From positions 2,882,501 to 2,946,500 of the forward strand of contig NZ_CP040818.1 of the NCBI RefSeq assembly GCF_005887635.2: a stretch of 64,000 nt of DNA, written 5' to 3'. The notes below the pieces were generated by a model. The model searched no databases, was not told where the DNA came from, and saw only the letters and a list, made by a program, of their open reading frames with translations. The position numbers were made by a program, and so were the translations under genes. The stretch comes from Paroceanicella profunda. Lineage in GTDB: Bacteria; Pseudomonadota; Alphaproteobacteria; Rhodobacterales; Rhodobacteraceae. Position 1 is the first letter of the stretch. Each line of letters opens with the position of its first letter. Shown here one piece after another: positions 8,095 to 20,745 of the stretch.

Positions 8095-8692
8095 AGACGG
8101 TGGAGGTCATCCCGATGCCGGGAAGCTGGTCGCCCTGTTCCTTGAACAGGAACTCGGCATGGCCGGTGTCGACCTGCTCGCGCAGCCGGCCCTCGAAGCC
8201 GCCCTGGGCGATGGCATAATCCGACAGGGTGAAGACGAAACAGCCGCCCGACGGCAGGCCGGCCATGATCGCGTCGATCGCCGTTGCGGGCATGTGGCCG
8301 GGAAAGAAGGTGCCGACGGCCGCCGCATTCGCGTAAGTGCCCGGCTCCCAGGGAAGAGGCTCGCCGATGTCGCCGCGCATCAGGGCGCGGTAGCGCCCGC
8401 CCGCAGCCGCGCGGTCCAGCATCGCCTGGGAGATGTCGATGCCGTCGATGGTGGTGAACCCCTCGGCCTGCAGCGCCGCGGCGGAGAGGCCGGTGCCGCA
8501 ACCGATGTCGATGAGCGGCGCTGTCCTGTCCCCGGCGAACCGGGCCAGGGCAGCGGCGCAGCGCTCCGGGCCGCAATAGCCGAAGCTCAGCATCTCCGCG
8601 TCATACACCTCGGCCCATCGGGTCCAGAGCGCTTCGGTCGCGCCGGGACCTTCGGTTTCCCGGGCCAGTTGCCAGAATGTCTGTTCGCTCAT
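8075..8692 (-). CDS. class I SAM-dependent methyltransferase
   Basis: This 205-residue Rossmann-type methyltransferase has motif I, L-I-D-I-G-C-G-T-G-L, around residues 60-69 and a following acidic residue in G-I-D-I-S. V-Y-D-A-E-M-L-S-F-G-Y near the N-terminus resembles the small Williams-Beuren/UbiE-like group acting on small molecules. The substrate is not deducible. It reads into gluQ with a 20-bp overlap, suggesting co-transcription. Confidence 0.85.
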   Translation of the reverse strand: MSEQTFWQLARETEGPGATEALWTRWAEVYDAEMLSFGYCGPERCAAALARFAGDRTAPLIDIGCGTGLSAAALQAEGFTTIDGIDISQAMLDRAAAGGRYRALMRGDIGEPLPWEPGTYANAAAVGTFFPGHMPATAIDAIMAGLPSGGCFVFTLSDYAIAQGGFEGRLREQVDTGHAEFLFKEQGDQLPGIGMTSTVYVLRHR

Positions 8693-8714
8693 GCGGGTCT
8701 CCTTCTGCCGGAGT

Positions 8715-10091
8715 TTACCCGGCGGAAACCATTTGGCCTAGCCCGAATGCCGAAATCCAGTGATTCCAATCGGTTTTGGCCCGTTCCGTATAGGCACGGG
8801 CGCGGTCCTTCTTGCCCCGGCGCCCTTTGGGGCCTTCGCCGAGCGGCGGGAACAGGCCGAAGTTCACGTTCATCGGCTGGAAGGTCGCCGCCTCCGCCCC
8901 GCCGGTGATGTGGTGAAGCAGCGCGCCGATGGCGGTGGTGCGCGGTGGCAGGTCCGGTTCACGGCCCAGCCGCTCGGCGGCCGCCAGCCGGCCGGCGAGC
9001 AGGCCCATGGCAGCGGATTCCACGTAGCCCTCCACACCCGTCACCTGTCCGGCAAAGCGCAGGCTCGGCCGGGCCTTCAGGCGCATGCGCGCGTCCAGCA
9101 GCCGCGGAGAGTTCAGGAACGTGTTGCGATGGATGCCGCCCAGCCGGGCGAAACTGGCATTCTCCAGCCCCGGAATCATCTGGAAAACAGAGGTTTGCGC
9201 GCCGTATTTCATCTTCGTCTGGAAGCCGACGATGTTGTAGAGCGTGCCGAGCGCATTGTCCCGGCGCAGCTGCACGATGGCATGGGGTTTCACGCTCGGG
9301 TCATGCGGGTTGGTGAGGCCGACGGGCTTCAGCGGGCCCCAGCGCAGGGTCTCGCGGCCGCGCTCGGCCATCACCTCGATGGGCAGGCAGCCCTCGAAAT
9401 AGGGCGTGTCGCGCTCCCAGTCGTGGAACTCGGTCTTCTCCGCGGCCAGCAGCGCGTCGATGAAGGCCTCGTATTGCGCGCGGTCCATCGGGCAGTTGAG
9501 GTAGGCGGTGCGGTCCTCCTCGGTTTCGCCCTTGTCGTAGCGCGACTGGAACCAGGCCTTGGAGAGGTCCACGCTCTCGGCATAGACGATGGGGGCGATG
9601 GCGTCGAAGAAGGCGAGGCTGTCCTCGCCGGTGAGGCTCAGCACCGCCTCGGCCAGGGCGGGCGAGGTGAGCGGGCCGGTGGCCACGATCACGCTCGTCC
9701 AGTCCTCGGGCGGCAGGCCGGCGATCTCCCCGCGCTCGATGGTGATGAGCGGATGCTCGGAGAGCCTGCGGGTGACGGCGTCGGAGAAGGCGTGGCGGTC
9801 CACGGCCAGCGCGCCGCCGGCGGGCAGGGCATGGGCGTCGCCCATCTCCATGATCAGCCCGCCGGCCTGGCGCATCTCCCAGTGCAAGAGGCCCACGGCG
9901 TTGCTCTCGTCATCGTCCGAGCGGAAGGAGTTGGAGCACACCAGCTCCGCCAGGCCCTCGGTCTGGTGGGCGAAGGTGGCCACGTGCGGGCGCATCTCGT
10001 GCAGGACGACGGGCACGCCGAGCTGGGCGGCCTGCCAGGCGGCCTCGGACCCGGCCATGCCGCCGCCGATGATGTGAATGGGCTGTGTCAT
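8715..10091 (-). CDS. trmFO: methylenetetrahydrofolate-tRNA-(uracil-5-)-methyltransferase
   Basis: This 458-residue FAD enzyme makes 5-methyluridine at tRNA position 54 using methylenetetrahydrofolate. The N-terminal dinucleotide fold is [15 protein letters not shown]. The family signature C-S-N-S-F-R-S-D-D follows near residue 53. [11 protein letters not shown] lies near the C-terminus. Length is normal. Spacing to the methyltransferase downstream is 22 bp. Confidence 0.96.
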   Translation of the reverse strand: MTQPIHIIGGGMAGSEAAWQAAQLGVPVVLHEMRPHVATFAHQTEGLAELVCSNSFRSDDDESNAVGLLHWEMRQAGGLIMEMGDAHALPAGGALAVDRHAFSDAVTRRLSEHPLITIERGEIAGLPPEDWTSVIVATGPLTSPALAEAVLSLTGEDSLAFFDAIAPIVYAESVDLSKAWFQSRYDKGETEEDRTAYLNCPMDRAQYEAFIDALLAAEKTEFHDWERDTPYFEGCLPIEVMAERGRETLRWGPLKPVGLTNPHDPSVKPHAIVQLRRDNALGTLYNIVGFQTKMKYGAQTSVFQMIPGLENASFARLGGIHRNTFLNSPRLLDARMRLKARPSLRFAGQVTGVEGYVESAAMGLLAGRLAAAERLGREPDLPPRTTAIGALLHHITGGAEAATFQPMNVNFGLFPPLGEGPKGRRGKKDRARAYTERAKTDWNHWISAFGLGQMVSAG

Positions 10092-10142
10092 GGCGCCGGT
10101 TTTACCTGCGCGCGGCGGAACTGACCAGAGGCGGTTTCGCGC

Positions 10143-10529
10143 TCAGGCCGGGCCGATCAGGTCCCACAGATTGCCGCAGATGTCGCGGAACACCGCCACC
10201 TTGCCGTAGGGCTCGCTGCGCGGGCTTTCCTCGAAATGGGCTCCCTCGGCGCACATATGCGCGTGGGTGGCGTCGAAATCCGCGGTTTCGAGGAAGAAGG
10301 CCACGCGGCCGCCGGCCTGGGTGCCGATGGCCGCGCTCTGGCGGGCCGTGGTGGCCCGGGCGATCAGCAGCGCGCTGCCGCCGCCCGGGGGGCTGAGCCG
10401 CACCCGGCGCTTGCCCTCGCCCAGATCCGTATCCTCGAGCAGCTCGAAGCCGAGCACGCGGCGAAACCACGCGATGGCCGGGTCATACTCGGCCACCACG
10501 AGGGTCACCGTGGCGAGGCCGGGGCTCAC
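10143..10529 (-). CDS. VOC/glyoxalase-fold protein
   Basis: This 128-residue protein is a single vicinal-oxygen-chelate module pair. The opening strand is [15 protein letters not shown] and the closing strand [12 protein letters not shown]. The usual metal-binding His and Glu are not obvious, so it may bind rather than transform a ligand. Its start overlaps the gyrA stop by 4 bp (ATGA), so it is the distal gene of the gyrA operon. Confidence 0.8.
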   Translation of the reverse strand: MSPGLATVTLVVAEYDPAIAWFRRVLGFELLEDTDLGEGKRRVRLSPPGGGSALLIARATTARQSAAIGTQAGGRVAFFLETADFDATHAHMCAEGAHFEESPRSEPYGKVAVFRDICGNLWDLIGPA

Positions 10530-13255
10530 GCCTCGGGCTCGCTCTCCTCGCCCTCGTCTCCGGTCTCGGCGATCCAGGCGACGGAGACGACCCTCTCGCC
10601 CGGGGCGGTGTTGAACACCCGCACGCCGCCGGCAGAGCGCGACCGGAAGGAGATGTTGTCCACCGGGCAGCGGATGAGCTGGCCGGCGCTGGTGACCAGC
10701 ATGATCTGGTCATCCATCGACACCGGGAAGGAGGCGACCAGCGGGCCGCCGCGCATCGCCTTGTCCATCGCGGTGACACCCTGGCCCCCGCGCCCGCGCA
10801 CCGGGTAGTCATGGCTCGACGAGAGCTTGCCCGACCCTTTCTCGGTGAGGGTGAGCAGCAGTTCCTCGGCCGCCGACATTTCCGCGTAGCGCTCCGGCGT
10901 GATGTCCCCGGCCACGCCGTCCTCGTTGTCGGTCTCGGCTTCCTCGTCCGGAATGCCGGCCACGGCGCGGCGCATCTTGAGGTAGGCCTGACGCTCCTCG
11001 GAGGAGGCCTCGAAATGCCGGATGACGGCGGCGGAGACCACCTTGTCGCCCTCCGCCAGCCGCACGCCGCGCACGCCGGTGGAATCGCGGCCCTTGAACA
11101 CGCGCACCTCCGTGGTCTGGAAGCGGATCGCCTTGCCGAAGGCGGTGGTGAGCATGATGTCATCCTCCTCCGAGCAGATGCGCGCATTCACCAGGCTCAC
11201 CCCTTCGGGCAGGCGCATGGCGATCTTGCCGTTGCGCATCACGTTGGTGAAGTCGGAGAGCTGGTTGCGGCGCACGTCGCCCTGCGAGGTGGCGAAGACG
11301 ATCTGCAGGTCCGCCCAGTCCGCCTCGTCGCGGTCCACCGGCATGATCGCGGCGATGCCGGTGCCCGGCTGGATGGGCAGGATGTTCACGATGGCCTTGC
11401 CGCGGGAATTGCGGCTGCCGCGGGGCAGGCGCCAGGTCTTGAGCTTGTAGACCATGCCGTCGGTGGTGAAGAACAAGAGCGGCGTGTGGGTGTTGGCCAC
11501 GAACAGGGTGGTGACGAAATCCTCGTCCTTCATGTTCATGCCCTGCGTGCCCTTGCCGCCACGCTTCTGGGCCCGGTACTCGTCCAGCGGGGTGCGGCGG
11601 ATGTAGCCGCCATGGGTCACGGTCACCACCATGTCCTCACGCTCGATGAGGTCCTCGTCCTCCATCTCGCCCTCGAACTCCACGATCTCGGAGCGGCGGG
11701 GGGTGGCGAACTTCTCCTTCACCTCGAGGAGCTCGTTGGAGATGATCTCCATGATCCGCTCGCGCGAGCGCAGGATGGCGAGGTAATCGGCGATCTTCGC
11801 CGCGAGCTCCTGCAGCTCGTCGGTCACTTCCTTCACGCCGAGCGCGGTGAGGCGCTGCAGGCGCAGCTCCAGGATGGCGCGGGCCTGGGTGTCGGACAGG
11901 AAGTAGGTGCCGTCCTCGTTCATCTTGTGGGTGGGGTCGTCGATCAGCGCGATGTAGCCCGCGATCTGCTCGGCCGGCCACCGGCGCTCCATCAGCCGGG
12001 CGCGGGCGGTGGCGGGGTCGGGGGAGGAGCGGATGGTCTGCACCACCTCGTCCACGTTCTCCACCGCCACGGCGAGGCCGCACAGCACATGGGCGCGTTC
12101 GCGCGCGCGGCGCAGCTCAAAGGCGGTGCGCCGGGCCACCACTTCCTCGCGGAAGGTGATGAACGCGGTGAGGAAGCGCTTGAGCTCCATCTGCTCCGGC
12201 CGGCCGCCATTCAGCGCCAGCATGTTGCAGCCGAACGAGGTCTGCAGCGGGGTGAAGCGGTAGAGCTGGTTCAGCACCACGTCCGGCGTGGCGTCGCGCT
12301 TCAGCTCGATGACGACGCGCACGCCGAAACGGTCGCTCTCGTCCTGCACATGGGCGATGCCCTCGATGCGCTTGTCCCGGGCCAGCTCGGCGATCTTCTC
12401 GATCATCACCGACTTGTTCACCTGGTAGGGGATCTCCTCGACCACGATGGCGAAGCGGTCCTTGCGGATCTCCTCGATCCTGGTCTTCGAGCGCATGATG
12501 ACCGAGCCGCGCCCCTCGGTATAGGCCTTCTTCGCCCCGGTGCGCCCCAGGATGAGCGCGCCGGTGGGAAAGTCCGGCGCCGGCACGTATTCCATCAGGT
12601 CGAGCGAGGTGAGATCCGGGCGCTCCATCAGCGCCAGCGTGGCGTCGATCACCTCACCGAGGTTGTGCGGCGGAATGTTGGTGGCCATGCCCACCGCGAT
12701 GCCGCCGGCGCCGTTCACCAGCAGGTTGGGAAAGCGCGCGGGCAGCACGGAGGGCTCGCGGTCCTGGTTGTCGTAGTTCGGCTGGAAGTCGACCGTGTCC
12801 TTCTCGATATCCGCGAGGATATAGGCGGCCGGCTTGTCCATGCGCACTTCGGTGTAGCGCATGGCGGCCGGGGAATCGCCGTCCATCGAGCCGAAGTTGC
12901 CCTGGCCGTCGAGCAGCGGCAGCCGCATGGAGAAGTCCTGCGCCATGCGCACGAGAGCGTCGTAGATCGCGCTGTCGCCGTGGGGGTGATACTTACCCAT
13001 CACGTCGCCCACCGGGCGGGCCGACTTGCGGTAGCCCTTCTCGTGGGTGTTGCCGGTCTCGTGCATGGCATAGAGGATGCGCCGGTGCACGGGCTTCAAT
13101 CCGTCGCGCACATCGGGGATGGCGCGGCTCACGATCACGCTCATCGCGTAGTCGAGATAGCTGCGCTTCATCTCCTGCTCGACGGAGATCACCGGGCCGG
13201 AATGGTCCGGGCGCTGGGGCAGGTCGTCTTCCGGGGTGTCGGTATCGTCGGCCAA
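10526..13255 (-). CDS. gyrA: DNA gyrase subunit A
   Basis: This is the breakage-reunion subunit of gyrase, about 909 residues from a TTG start. Landmarks are Y-L-D-Y-A-M-S-V-I, the quinolone region [10 protein letters not shown] with the sensitive-type Ser and Asp, [10 protein letters not shown] with the catalytic Tyr, and the GyrA box Q-K-R-G-G-K-G before the beta-pinwheel. An acidic Glu-rich tail ends it. In-frame ATGs at 13318 and 13309 exist. I prefer TTG at 13255 because a strong promoter (-10 TATACT) lies between, and because M-A-D-D-T-D fits family length. Confidence 0.95.
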   Translation of the reverse strand: MADDTDTPEDDLPQRPDHSGPVISVEQEMKRSYLDYAMSVIVSRAIPDVRDGLKPVHRRILYAMHETGNTHEKGYRKSARPVGDVMGKYHPHGDSAIYDALVRMAQDFSMRLPLLDGQGNFGSMDGDSPAAMRYTEVRMDKPAAYILADIEKDTVDFQPNYDNQDREPSVLPARFPNLLVNGAGGIAVGMATNIPPHNLGEVIDATLALMERPDLTSLDLMEYVPAPDFPTGALILGRTGAKKAYTEGRGSVIMRSKTRIEEIRKDRFAIVVEEIPYQVNKSVMIEKIAELARDKRIEGIAHVQDESDRFGVRVVIELKRDATPDVVLNQLYRFTPLQTSFGCNMLALNGGRPEQMELKRFLTAFITFREEVVARRTAFELRRARERAHVLCGLAVAVENVDEVVQTIRSSPDPATARARLMERRWPAEQIAGYIALIDDPTHKMNEDGTYFLSDTQARAILELRLQRLTALGVKEVTDELQELAAKIADYLAILRSRERIMEIISNELLEVKEKFATPRRSEIVEFEGEMEDEDLIEREDMVVTVTHGGYIRRTPLDEYRAQKRGGKGTQGMNMKDEDFVTTLFVANTHTPLLFFTTDGMVYKLKTWRLPRGSRNSRGKAIVNILPIQPGTGIAAIMPVDRDEADWADLQIVFATSQGDVRRNQLSDFTNVMRNGKIAMRLPEGVSLVNARICSEEDDIMLTTAFGKAIRFQTTEVRVFKGRDSTGVRGVRLAEGDKVVSAAVIRHFEASSEERQAYLKMRRAVAGIPDEEAETDNEDGVAGDITPERYAEMSAAEELLLTLTEKGSGKLSSSHDYPVRGRGGQGVTAMDKAMRGGPLVASFPVSMDDQIMLVTSAGQLIRCPVDNISFRSRSAGGVRVFNTAPGERVVSVAWIAETGDEGEESEPEA

Positions 13256-13288
13256 AGCTCTGCTCTTTTCTCTACATCTTGTGGACGG

Positions 13289-13318
13289 AGTATAGGCCAC
13301 CCGCCCCATGAACCGCAA
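13289..13318 (-). promoter_or_regulatory. sigma70-type promoter of gyrA
   Basis: On the minus strand TTGCGG (13318-13313) and TATACT (13294-13289) are separated by 18 bp. Transcription would begin near 13282, leaving a leader of about 27 nt to the TTG start codon at 13255. This excludes the upstream ATG codons as starts if the promoter is used. Confidence 0.55.
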
Positions 13319-13393
13319 CGCCGCGCCCGGCGATTGCTACGTTTTCGTAACGCTCTTCGCCCAGTCTCGGTGCGGGACATCGTGGAGCGCGGC

Positions 13394-13948
13394 ATGACAC
13401 TCAGGCTCATTCAAGGCGGAAGCGCCGCGGCAGCGGCTGAAGTCGATCTCCGGGCCCCGGTCTGGCGGCGGTTCGATCTCGAGGCGGTGGGGGAGGCCGG
13501 CCTCCTCATCCGGGACTTCCTGCTTCACCACCCGGATTTCTATCCCGGCCGCCTGCTGGGATACCTGCTGCACGTCTCCGGCCCGCACCCGTCGGAGGAG
13601 GACCTGGGCTGGCTCGGCGCGATGACCCTGGCGCTGGACGCGCACCAGGACATGGTCCTGCGGCTGAACTTCGGCCCCGCCCGCTCCGCCTCGGCGCTGC
13701 GCCTGGCGCAACTGCTGATCGAGGCGGAGATGGAGCTGGCGGACGTGTTCGCCGCGGTCTGCCAGGTGAAGGACGATGCCGCCCGCCTGGCCACCGCGCC
13801 GGACACAGCGCTCGCCGCGCCCGATCAGCTTGTGCTGCTGCAGGGGCTCGACACCGTGCTGATGCTCGACCTCAGCCAGATCTCCGAGGCCTATGTCGCC
13901 GCCGGAGCGGCGCAGCGCCGTCGGGCCGCGCAGAGGCCGGCGCCGTGA
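13394..13948 (+). CDS. hypothetical helical protein
   Basis: A 184-residue, largely helical protein between divergent gyrA and convergent ssb; the stop is 1 bp from the ssb stop. I do not recognise the family with certainty. The stretch L-L-Q-G-L-D-T-V-L-M-L-D-L near residues 152-164, followed by S-E-A-Y-V, weakly recalls the last helix of protoglobin sensor domains. It has no signal peptide or membrane segment. The ATG is preceded by GGAG. The open frame extends far upstream antisense to gyrA, but only this part is expected to be translated. Confidence 0.6.
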   Translation: MTLRLIQGGSAAAAAEVDLRAPVWRRFDLEAVGEAGLLIRDFLLHHPDFYPGRLLGYLLHVSGPHPSEEDLGWLGAMTLALDAHQDMVLRLNFGPARSASALRLAQLLIEAEMELADVFAAVCQVKDDAARLATAPDTALAAPDQLVLLQGLDTVLMLDLSQISEAYVAAGAAQRRRAAQRPAP

Positions 13949-13949
13949 C

Positions 13950-14435
13950 TCAGAACGGGATCTCGTCGTCAAGGCCCCCGCCGCCGCCGCCGGACGGGCC
14001 GGAATCGTAGCCTCCGCCATAGTCCCCGCCGCCGCCGCCCTGGCTTCCGCCATAGCTGCCGCCGCCGCCACCACCGCCTTCGCCGCGGCCGTCCAGCAGG
14101 GTCAGCTCGCCCCGGAACGGGCGCAGCACCACCTCGGTGGAATAGCGGTCGGCGCCGGACTGGTCCTGCCACTTGCGGGTTTCCAGCTGGCCCTCGATAT
14201 AGACTTTCGAGCCCTTGCGCAGGTACTGCTCGGCAATCCGCGCCAGCGGCTCGGAGAAAATGGCCACCGAATGCCACTCCGTGCGCTCGCGCCGCTCGCC
14301 CGACGCCTTGTCGCGCCAGGTTTCCGACGTGGCGATGCGCAGGTTGACCACCTTGCCGCCATTCTGGAAACTGCGCACTTCCGGGTCGCGGCCGAGGTTG
14401 CCGATGATGATGACCTTGTTGACGCTGCCTGCCAT
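13950..14435 (-). CDS. ssb: single-stranded DNA-binding protein
   Basis: This 161-residue SSB protects single-stranded DNA in replication and repair. The OB-fold runs from residue 1 to about 110 ([14 protein letters not shown]). It is followed by a Gly/Ser/Tyr-rich disordered linker and the conserved acidic tip D-D-E-I-P-F that recruits partner proteins. A GAGGAG ribosome-binding site precedes ATG at 14435. It is divergent from uvrA, the classic ssb-uvrA arrangement of proteobacteria. Confidence 0.97.
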   Translation of the reverse strand: MAGSVNKVIIIGNLGRDPEVRSFQNGGKVVNLRIATSETWRDKASGERRERTEWHSVAIFSEPLARIAEQYLRKGSKVYIEGQLETRKWQDQSGADRYSTEVVLRPFRGELTLLDGRGEGGGGGGGSYGGSQGGGGGDYGGGYDSGPSGGGGGGLDDEIPF

Positions 14436-14575
14436 GATCTCCTCCGGCGTATCCGATTCCTGTCTGGGCGAGCTTAGACCACATCCGCGATGAGGGAGCC
14501 ACACCCGGAGCCCTCTTTCGCGTGATTTCGTCCCGCAGGGCCCGGCAGGGGGGTGTCGGCGCCATATTGCCTGAC

Positions 14576-14598
14576 GTTCATGTTTTGTTTACAACATG
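14576..14598. promoter_or_regulatory. candidate LexA box and overlapping inverted repeat in the ssb-uvrA region
   Basis: GTTC at 14576-14579, seven bases, then GTTT at 14587-14590 matches the alphaproteobacterial SOS box GTTC-N7-GTTC except for the last base. Overlapping it, CATGTT at 14579-14584 and AACATG at 14593-14598 form a perfect 6-bp inverted repeat with an 8-bp spacer. It lies 65-87 bp upstream of uvrA, a known SOS gene in this class. Confidence 0.5.
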
Positions 14599-14662
14599 GA
14601 AGACTCGCATTCGCGCCCGCAGCAATTAGATAGGGCGTTCAGGCTCAGAGGGGACCGGTCAC

Positions 14663-17524
<2,862 letters not shown>

Positions 17525-17649
17525 CGGCCCCTGCCGGGGTGCGGGCCTGAGCGCCGGGCGAGGGCGCCGGGGTCCGCGGCCCGTGCCGGACGGGTGCCGG
17601 AGCCTCCTGCAGGGGCGGGCGCGGCGCCGGCCGGAGCGTTTCGCACACG

Positions 17650-17683
17650 AAACACCCCCGCCGGGCAGCCGGCGGGGGTGTTT
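17650..17683. terminator. bidirectional rho-independent terminator
   Basis: A perfect 15-bp stem (17650-17664 with 17669-17683) encloses loop GCAG. The outer stem is AAACACCCCC, so each strand ends in a short U-run. It separates uvrA (plus) from the convergent secreted-protein gene (minus). Confidence 0.85.
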
Positions 17684-17701
17684 GCGTTCGGGGGCCGTGG
17701 G

Positions 17702-18067
17702 TCAGAAGCCGTTGAGCGCCTGCACGGCGGCGAGCACCTTGTAGGTGGTGTCGGCCACGCGGAGGATCTCGTTGTCCACGCGCACGTAGCGTTCGCCGCG
17801 TGCCGGCGGGCGCAGGCCGTAGCGGTCATAGTCGCGGATGATCACGTAATCCACGCCGCTGGGGATCGGGTAGCCCACGCGGTAGCGCGGCGCATGGTCG
17901 TCACGGCCCCGGTGGCCGTCATGATCGTATTTCTTCGCCTGGCCCGGGGGCATGCAGCCCTTCTTCGCGAGGCCCGGCGGGCAGCCGTGAGGGTCGGCGA
18001 GCGCCATCGGTGCGGTGGCTCCGCCCAGCAGGGCGGCACTGAGGAAAAGTGCGGCGACGCGGTTCAT
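17702..18067 (-). CDS. small secreted RcnB-like protein
   Basis: A 121-residue protein with an N-terminal signal peptide (Arg3, hydrophobic core, A-L-A cleavage region near residue 24). The mature part carries two P-P-G-x-A-K-K modules, with Cys before each, then a His/Asp-rich patch H-D-G-H-R-G-R-D-D-H. It ends in a C-terminal segment with D-Y-V-I-I-R-D-Y-D-R-Y-G-L. This layout resembles RcnB/DUF1236-type periplasmic proteins, some of which affect metal or envelope homeostasis. Function here is inferred only loosely. Confidence 0.7.
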   Translation of the reverse strand: MNRVAALFLSAALLGGATAPMALADPHGCPPGLAKKGCMPPGQAKKYDHDGHRGRDDHAPRYRVGYPIPSGVDYVIIRDYDRYGLRPPARGERYVRVDNEILRVADTTYKVLAAVQALNGF

Positions 18068-18294
18068 GGTCAACTCCTTAACACAACCGGAACACTGATC
18101 CGGGTACAGGTCTCCTTGGCAACGCCGCGAGAGGCCCGATCGTTGCATGCAATCCGCGATCGGGGCCGCGGCGGGCATGCAACAGCGCGGCCGTCAAGGC
18201 GCTGCCCGGAGGGTTACACGACGAATGGCTGGTTGACCGTCGGGAAAAAGCTGCGTCATTCTGTCGGTAAAATAACACACAGGAGGTACCGACC

Positions 18295-18729
18295 ATGATC
18301 GTCCAGCAGATTCTCGGCCAGAAGCCTGTCGACGGCATCGCCTACGTGACCCCCGGGTCAGGCGTGGACGAGGCGGTGAAACTGCTGTCGACACGGCGCA
18401 TCGGTGCCGTTGTCGTCTCACGCGACGGCAAGACCGTGGACGGCATTCTCTCCGAACGTGACGTTGTGCGCGAACTGGGCCAGAGCGGGTCCGTCGTGCT
18501 CGAAAAGCGGGTGGAGGAGATGATGACCCGCCAGGTGCGCGGCTGCGCGCTGTCGGACACCGCCGAGGACGTGCTGGAGGCGATGACCGCCGGGCGCTTC
18601 CGCCACATGCCTGTGCTGGAGGGCGGCTGCATGGTGGGGGTGATTTCCATCGGCGACGTGGTCAAGGCCCGCCTCTCCGAGATCCACATGGAGAAGAGCG
18701 CCCTGGAAGATATGATCAAGGGCTACTGA
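18295..18729 (+). CDS. CBS-domain protein
   Basis: This 144-residue protein consists of a pair of CBS domains (about residues 10-65 and 75-135) with D-G-I-L-S-E-R-D-V and F-R-H-M-P-V as typical strand-turn motifs. Stand-alone CBS pairs bind adenine nucleotides or SAM and regulate partner enzymes. A very strong AGGAGG site lies 6-7 bp before ATG. The gene precedes coaD by 66 bp and may be co-transcribed with it. Confidence 0.9.
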   Translation: MIVQQILGQKPVDGIAYVTPGSGVDEAVKLLSTRRIGAVVVSRDGKTVDGILSERDVVRELGQSGSVVLEKRVEEMMTRQVRGCALSDTAEDVLEAMTAGRFRHMPVLEGGCMVGVISIGDVVKARLSEIHMEKSALEDMIKGY

Positions 18730-18795
18730 TCGGCGCTTGATTTCGCCCGCGCAATATTGTTGCGTTCGCCGGAGCATTCGGCGAGGGAGCGAAAC

Positions 18796-19293
18796 ATGCG
18801 CATTGGTCTGTACCCGGGAACCTTCGATCCCATCACGCTCGGGCACCTGGACATCATCCGCCGGGCCATGTCGCTCGTCGACCGGCTGGTGATCGGCGTG
18901 GCGATCAACCGCGACAAGGGCCCGCTGTTCTCCTTCGAGGAGCGGGTGAGCATGGTGGAGCGCGAATGCGCGCCTTTCGCCGCGGAAAGCGGAACCGAAG
19001 TGGTGGTTCATCCGTTCGAGAATCTGCTGATCCACTGCGCGCGGGACGTGGGGGCGACCCTGATCGTGCGCGGGCTGCGCGCGGTGTCGGACTTCGAGTA
19101 CGAGTTCCAGATGGTCGGCATGAACCGGGCGATGAGCGATGACGTGGAAACCGTGTTCCTGATGGCGGACGCGCACCACCAGGCCATCGCCTCGCGGCTG
19201 GTCAAGGAAATCGCGAGGTTGGGCGGAGATATCTCGGCTTTCGTCTCCCCGGACGTGGCCCGGGAGCTCATCGAGAGACTGAAAAAGCGTTGA
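18796..19293 (+). CDS. coaD: phosphopantetheine adenylyltransferase
   Basis: This 165-residue enzyme transfers AMP to 4'-phosphopantetheine, the penultimate step of coenzyme A synthesis. The N-terminus Y-P-G-T-F-D-P-I-T-L-G-H holds the T/HxGH nucleotidyltransferase motif. R-G-L-R-A-V-S-D-F-E-Y-E is the phosphopantetheine-binding segment. The ATG follows GGGAG. A short palindrome (GCAACCT-G-AGGTTGC, 19294-19308) overlaps the region just after the stop. Confidence 0.96.
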   Translation: MRIGLYPGTFDPITLGHLDIIRRAMSLVDRLVIGVAINRDKGPLFSFEERVSMVERECAPFAAESGTEVVVHPFENLLIHCARDVGATLIVRGLRAVSDFEYEFQMVGMNRAMSDDVETVFLMADAHHQAIASRLVKEIARLGGDISAFVSPDVARELIERLKKR

Positions 19294-19375
19294 GCAACCT
19301 GAGGTTGCATTGACCCGGAGGCTCAGCGGCGGTATGTGAGCCGCGAAACACTCAGGCAAGCGAAAGGCGGATTCC

Positions 19376-19981
19376 GTGCGTTACCCCCTGAAGGCCCTCG
19401 TGGCGGCGTTTTCCGCTTTCGTGCTGCTGACCTATTCCATGCCTTCCACGGCACAGACAACGGAGGCTCCACAAGTGAGCGAACGCGACGCCGAGAATAC
19501 CCTGATCATCGAGCTGAAGACCGGCAAGGTGGTCATCGAGATGATGCCCGATGTGGCTCCCAAGCATGTGTCGCAGATCAAGGCGCTCGCCCGGGCCGGC
19601 CAGTATGATGGCGTGGTCTTCCACCGTGTGATCGACGGTTTCATGGCGCAGACCGGTGACGTGGAGTTCGGCGACAAGACCGACGGCTACAATCCTCGGC
19701 GCGCCGGCACCGGCGGCTCGGACCTGCCGGACCTGCCGGCGGAGTTCTCCAACGTGCCCTTCGATCGTGGCACCGTGGGCATGGCCCGCTCGCAGAACCC
19801 GAACTCCGGCAACTCGCAGTTCTTCATCATGTTCGCCGACGGCCATTTCCTGAACGGCAATTACACCGTCTGGGGCAAGGTCGTGGACGGCATGGAGTTC
19901 GTGGACCAGATCGTGCGCGGCGAGCCGCCTGCGGACCCGGACGAGATGATCTCCGTGAAGGTTGCCGCCGACGTCGAGTGA
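19376..19981 (+). CDS. exported cyclophilin-type peptidyl-prolyl isomerase
   Basis: A 201-residue protein with signal peptide M-R-Y-P-L-K followed by a hydrophobic stretch and a cleavage region near S-T-A-Q (residue 27). A full cyclophilin domain follows. Signature segments are V-V-F-H-R-V-I-D-G-F-M-A-Q-T-G-D with the catalytic Arg, and N-S-G-N-S-Q-F-F-I-M-F. It should catalyse proline isomerisation in the periplasm. The start is GTG at 19376; a downstream GTG could yield a cytosolic form lacking the signal. Confidence 0.9.
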   Translation: MRYPLKALVAAFSAFVLLTYSMPSTAQTTEAPQVSERDAENTLIIELKTGKVVIEMMPDVAPKHVSQIKALARAGQYDGVVFHRVIDGFMAQTGDVEFGDKTDGYNPRRAGTGGSDLPDLPAEFSNVPFDRGTVGMARSQNPNSGNSQFFIMFADGHFLNGNYTVWGKVVDGMEFVDQIVRGEPPADPDEMISVKVAADVE

Positions 19982-20013
19982 CACCGCCGCCCGCGGGCGG
20001 AGCGGATACAGGG

Positions 20014-20046
20014 AGGGGGCGCGCCCGGGCCGGGCGCGCCCCCTTT
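20014..20046. terminator. bidirectional rho-independent terminator
   Basis: A stem of 13 G-C-rich pairs (20015-20027 with 20031-20043), closed by an A-T pair, has loop GGC and is followed by TTT. It lies between the cyclophilin gene (plus) and the membrane protein gene (minus), which converge. Confidence 0.75.
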
Positions 20047-20073
20047 CGCATGTGCCCGGGGCAGGCCGCGGGC

Positions 20074-20571
20074 TCAGGGCAGGGCGCGCACGCGGTCTGT
20101 GGCCGCGGTGACCAGCGCGAACAGCACATGCCCGGTCAGCGCCACCCAGGTGATGCCGGTGAAGCCGAGAAACGCCGGCAGCCCGGCGATGAGATGCGCC
20201 ATGATGAACAGCGCGAACACCCACAGCGCCACGCCATAGGCCAGCGCCGGCAGCAGCCAGTGCAGCGCCGGCGCCAGCCGTTGCCACAGCGGGCGCACGA
20301 TGATCATCCAGCCCAGCGGATAGGCGACCAGCCCGGCCACGTAATGCAGCAGGTTCGCGGCCGGCGTGTAGGGCGCGCCGGTGACGGTTTCGATCACGCT
20401 GTTGGCCAGCGGCACGGGCGCGAGATTCGCGCCGCCCAGCATCGGGCTGATCGCCTGGCCGTACAGGTCGAAGGCCGCGGTCGAGAGCGCCCCGGCCACG
20501 AACATTGTGGTGAGGCTGCGCAGCGGCATGTCCGCCGGCCGGCTGCCGGTTGTCCGTGTAGGCTCTGTCAT
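20074..20571 (-). CDS. integral membrane protein of unknown function
   Basis: A 165-residue protein with about four predicted transmembrane stretches, for example L-A-P-A-L-H-W-L-L-P-A-L-A-Y-G-V-A-L-W. An N-terminal cytosolic Thr/Arg tail precedes the first. GGGAGGAACC before ATG at 20571 supports the start over an upstream ATG. I do not recognise a family. It is convergent with the cyclophilin gene and divergent from queA. Confidence 0.7.
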   Translation of the reverse strand: MTEPTRTTGSRPADMPLRSLTTMFVAGALSTAAFDLYGQAISPMLGGANLAPVPLANSVIETVTGAPYTPAANLLHYVAGLVAYPLGWMIIVRPLWQRLAPALHWLLPALAYGVALWVFALFIMAHLIAGLPAFLGFTGITWVALTGHVLFALVTAATDRVRALP

Positions 20572-20745
20572 CGGTTCCTCCCTCATCATGACTGTGGAGC
20601 GACAGTGCGTGCGCGGGGCGGGCCTGAACAGCCACCTGTAACGAATAGCACCGGCTTGTGTGCCGGCGCGGACCCGGCGTGATCGACTGAAACATTCGGG
20701 CCGCCGCGGGTTGACGGGGCGGCCGATTCCCGGCACAGGCGCGAC

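Noticed and set aside
13256..13318. N-terminal extension of GyrA from upstream ATGs
   Set aside because: The likely promoter lies inside this segment, and family length fits the TTG start at 13255.
10811..13393. Very long open frame antisense to gyrA
   Set aside because: High GC content produces open antisense frames; the protein is His/Val/Gly/Leu-rich shadow sequence. Only the part from 13394 on lies outside gyrA and looks real.
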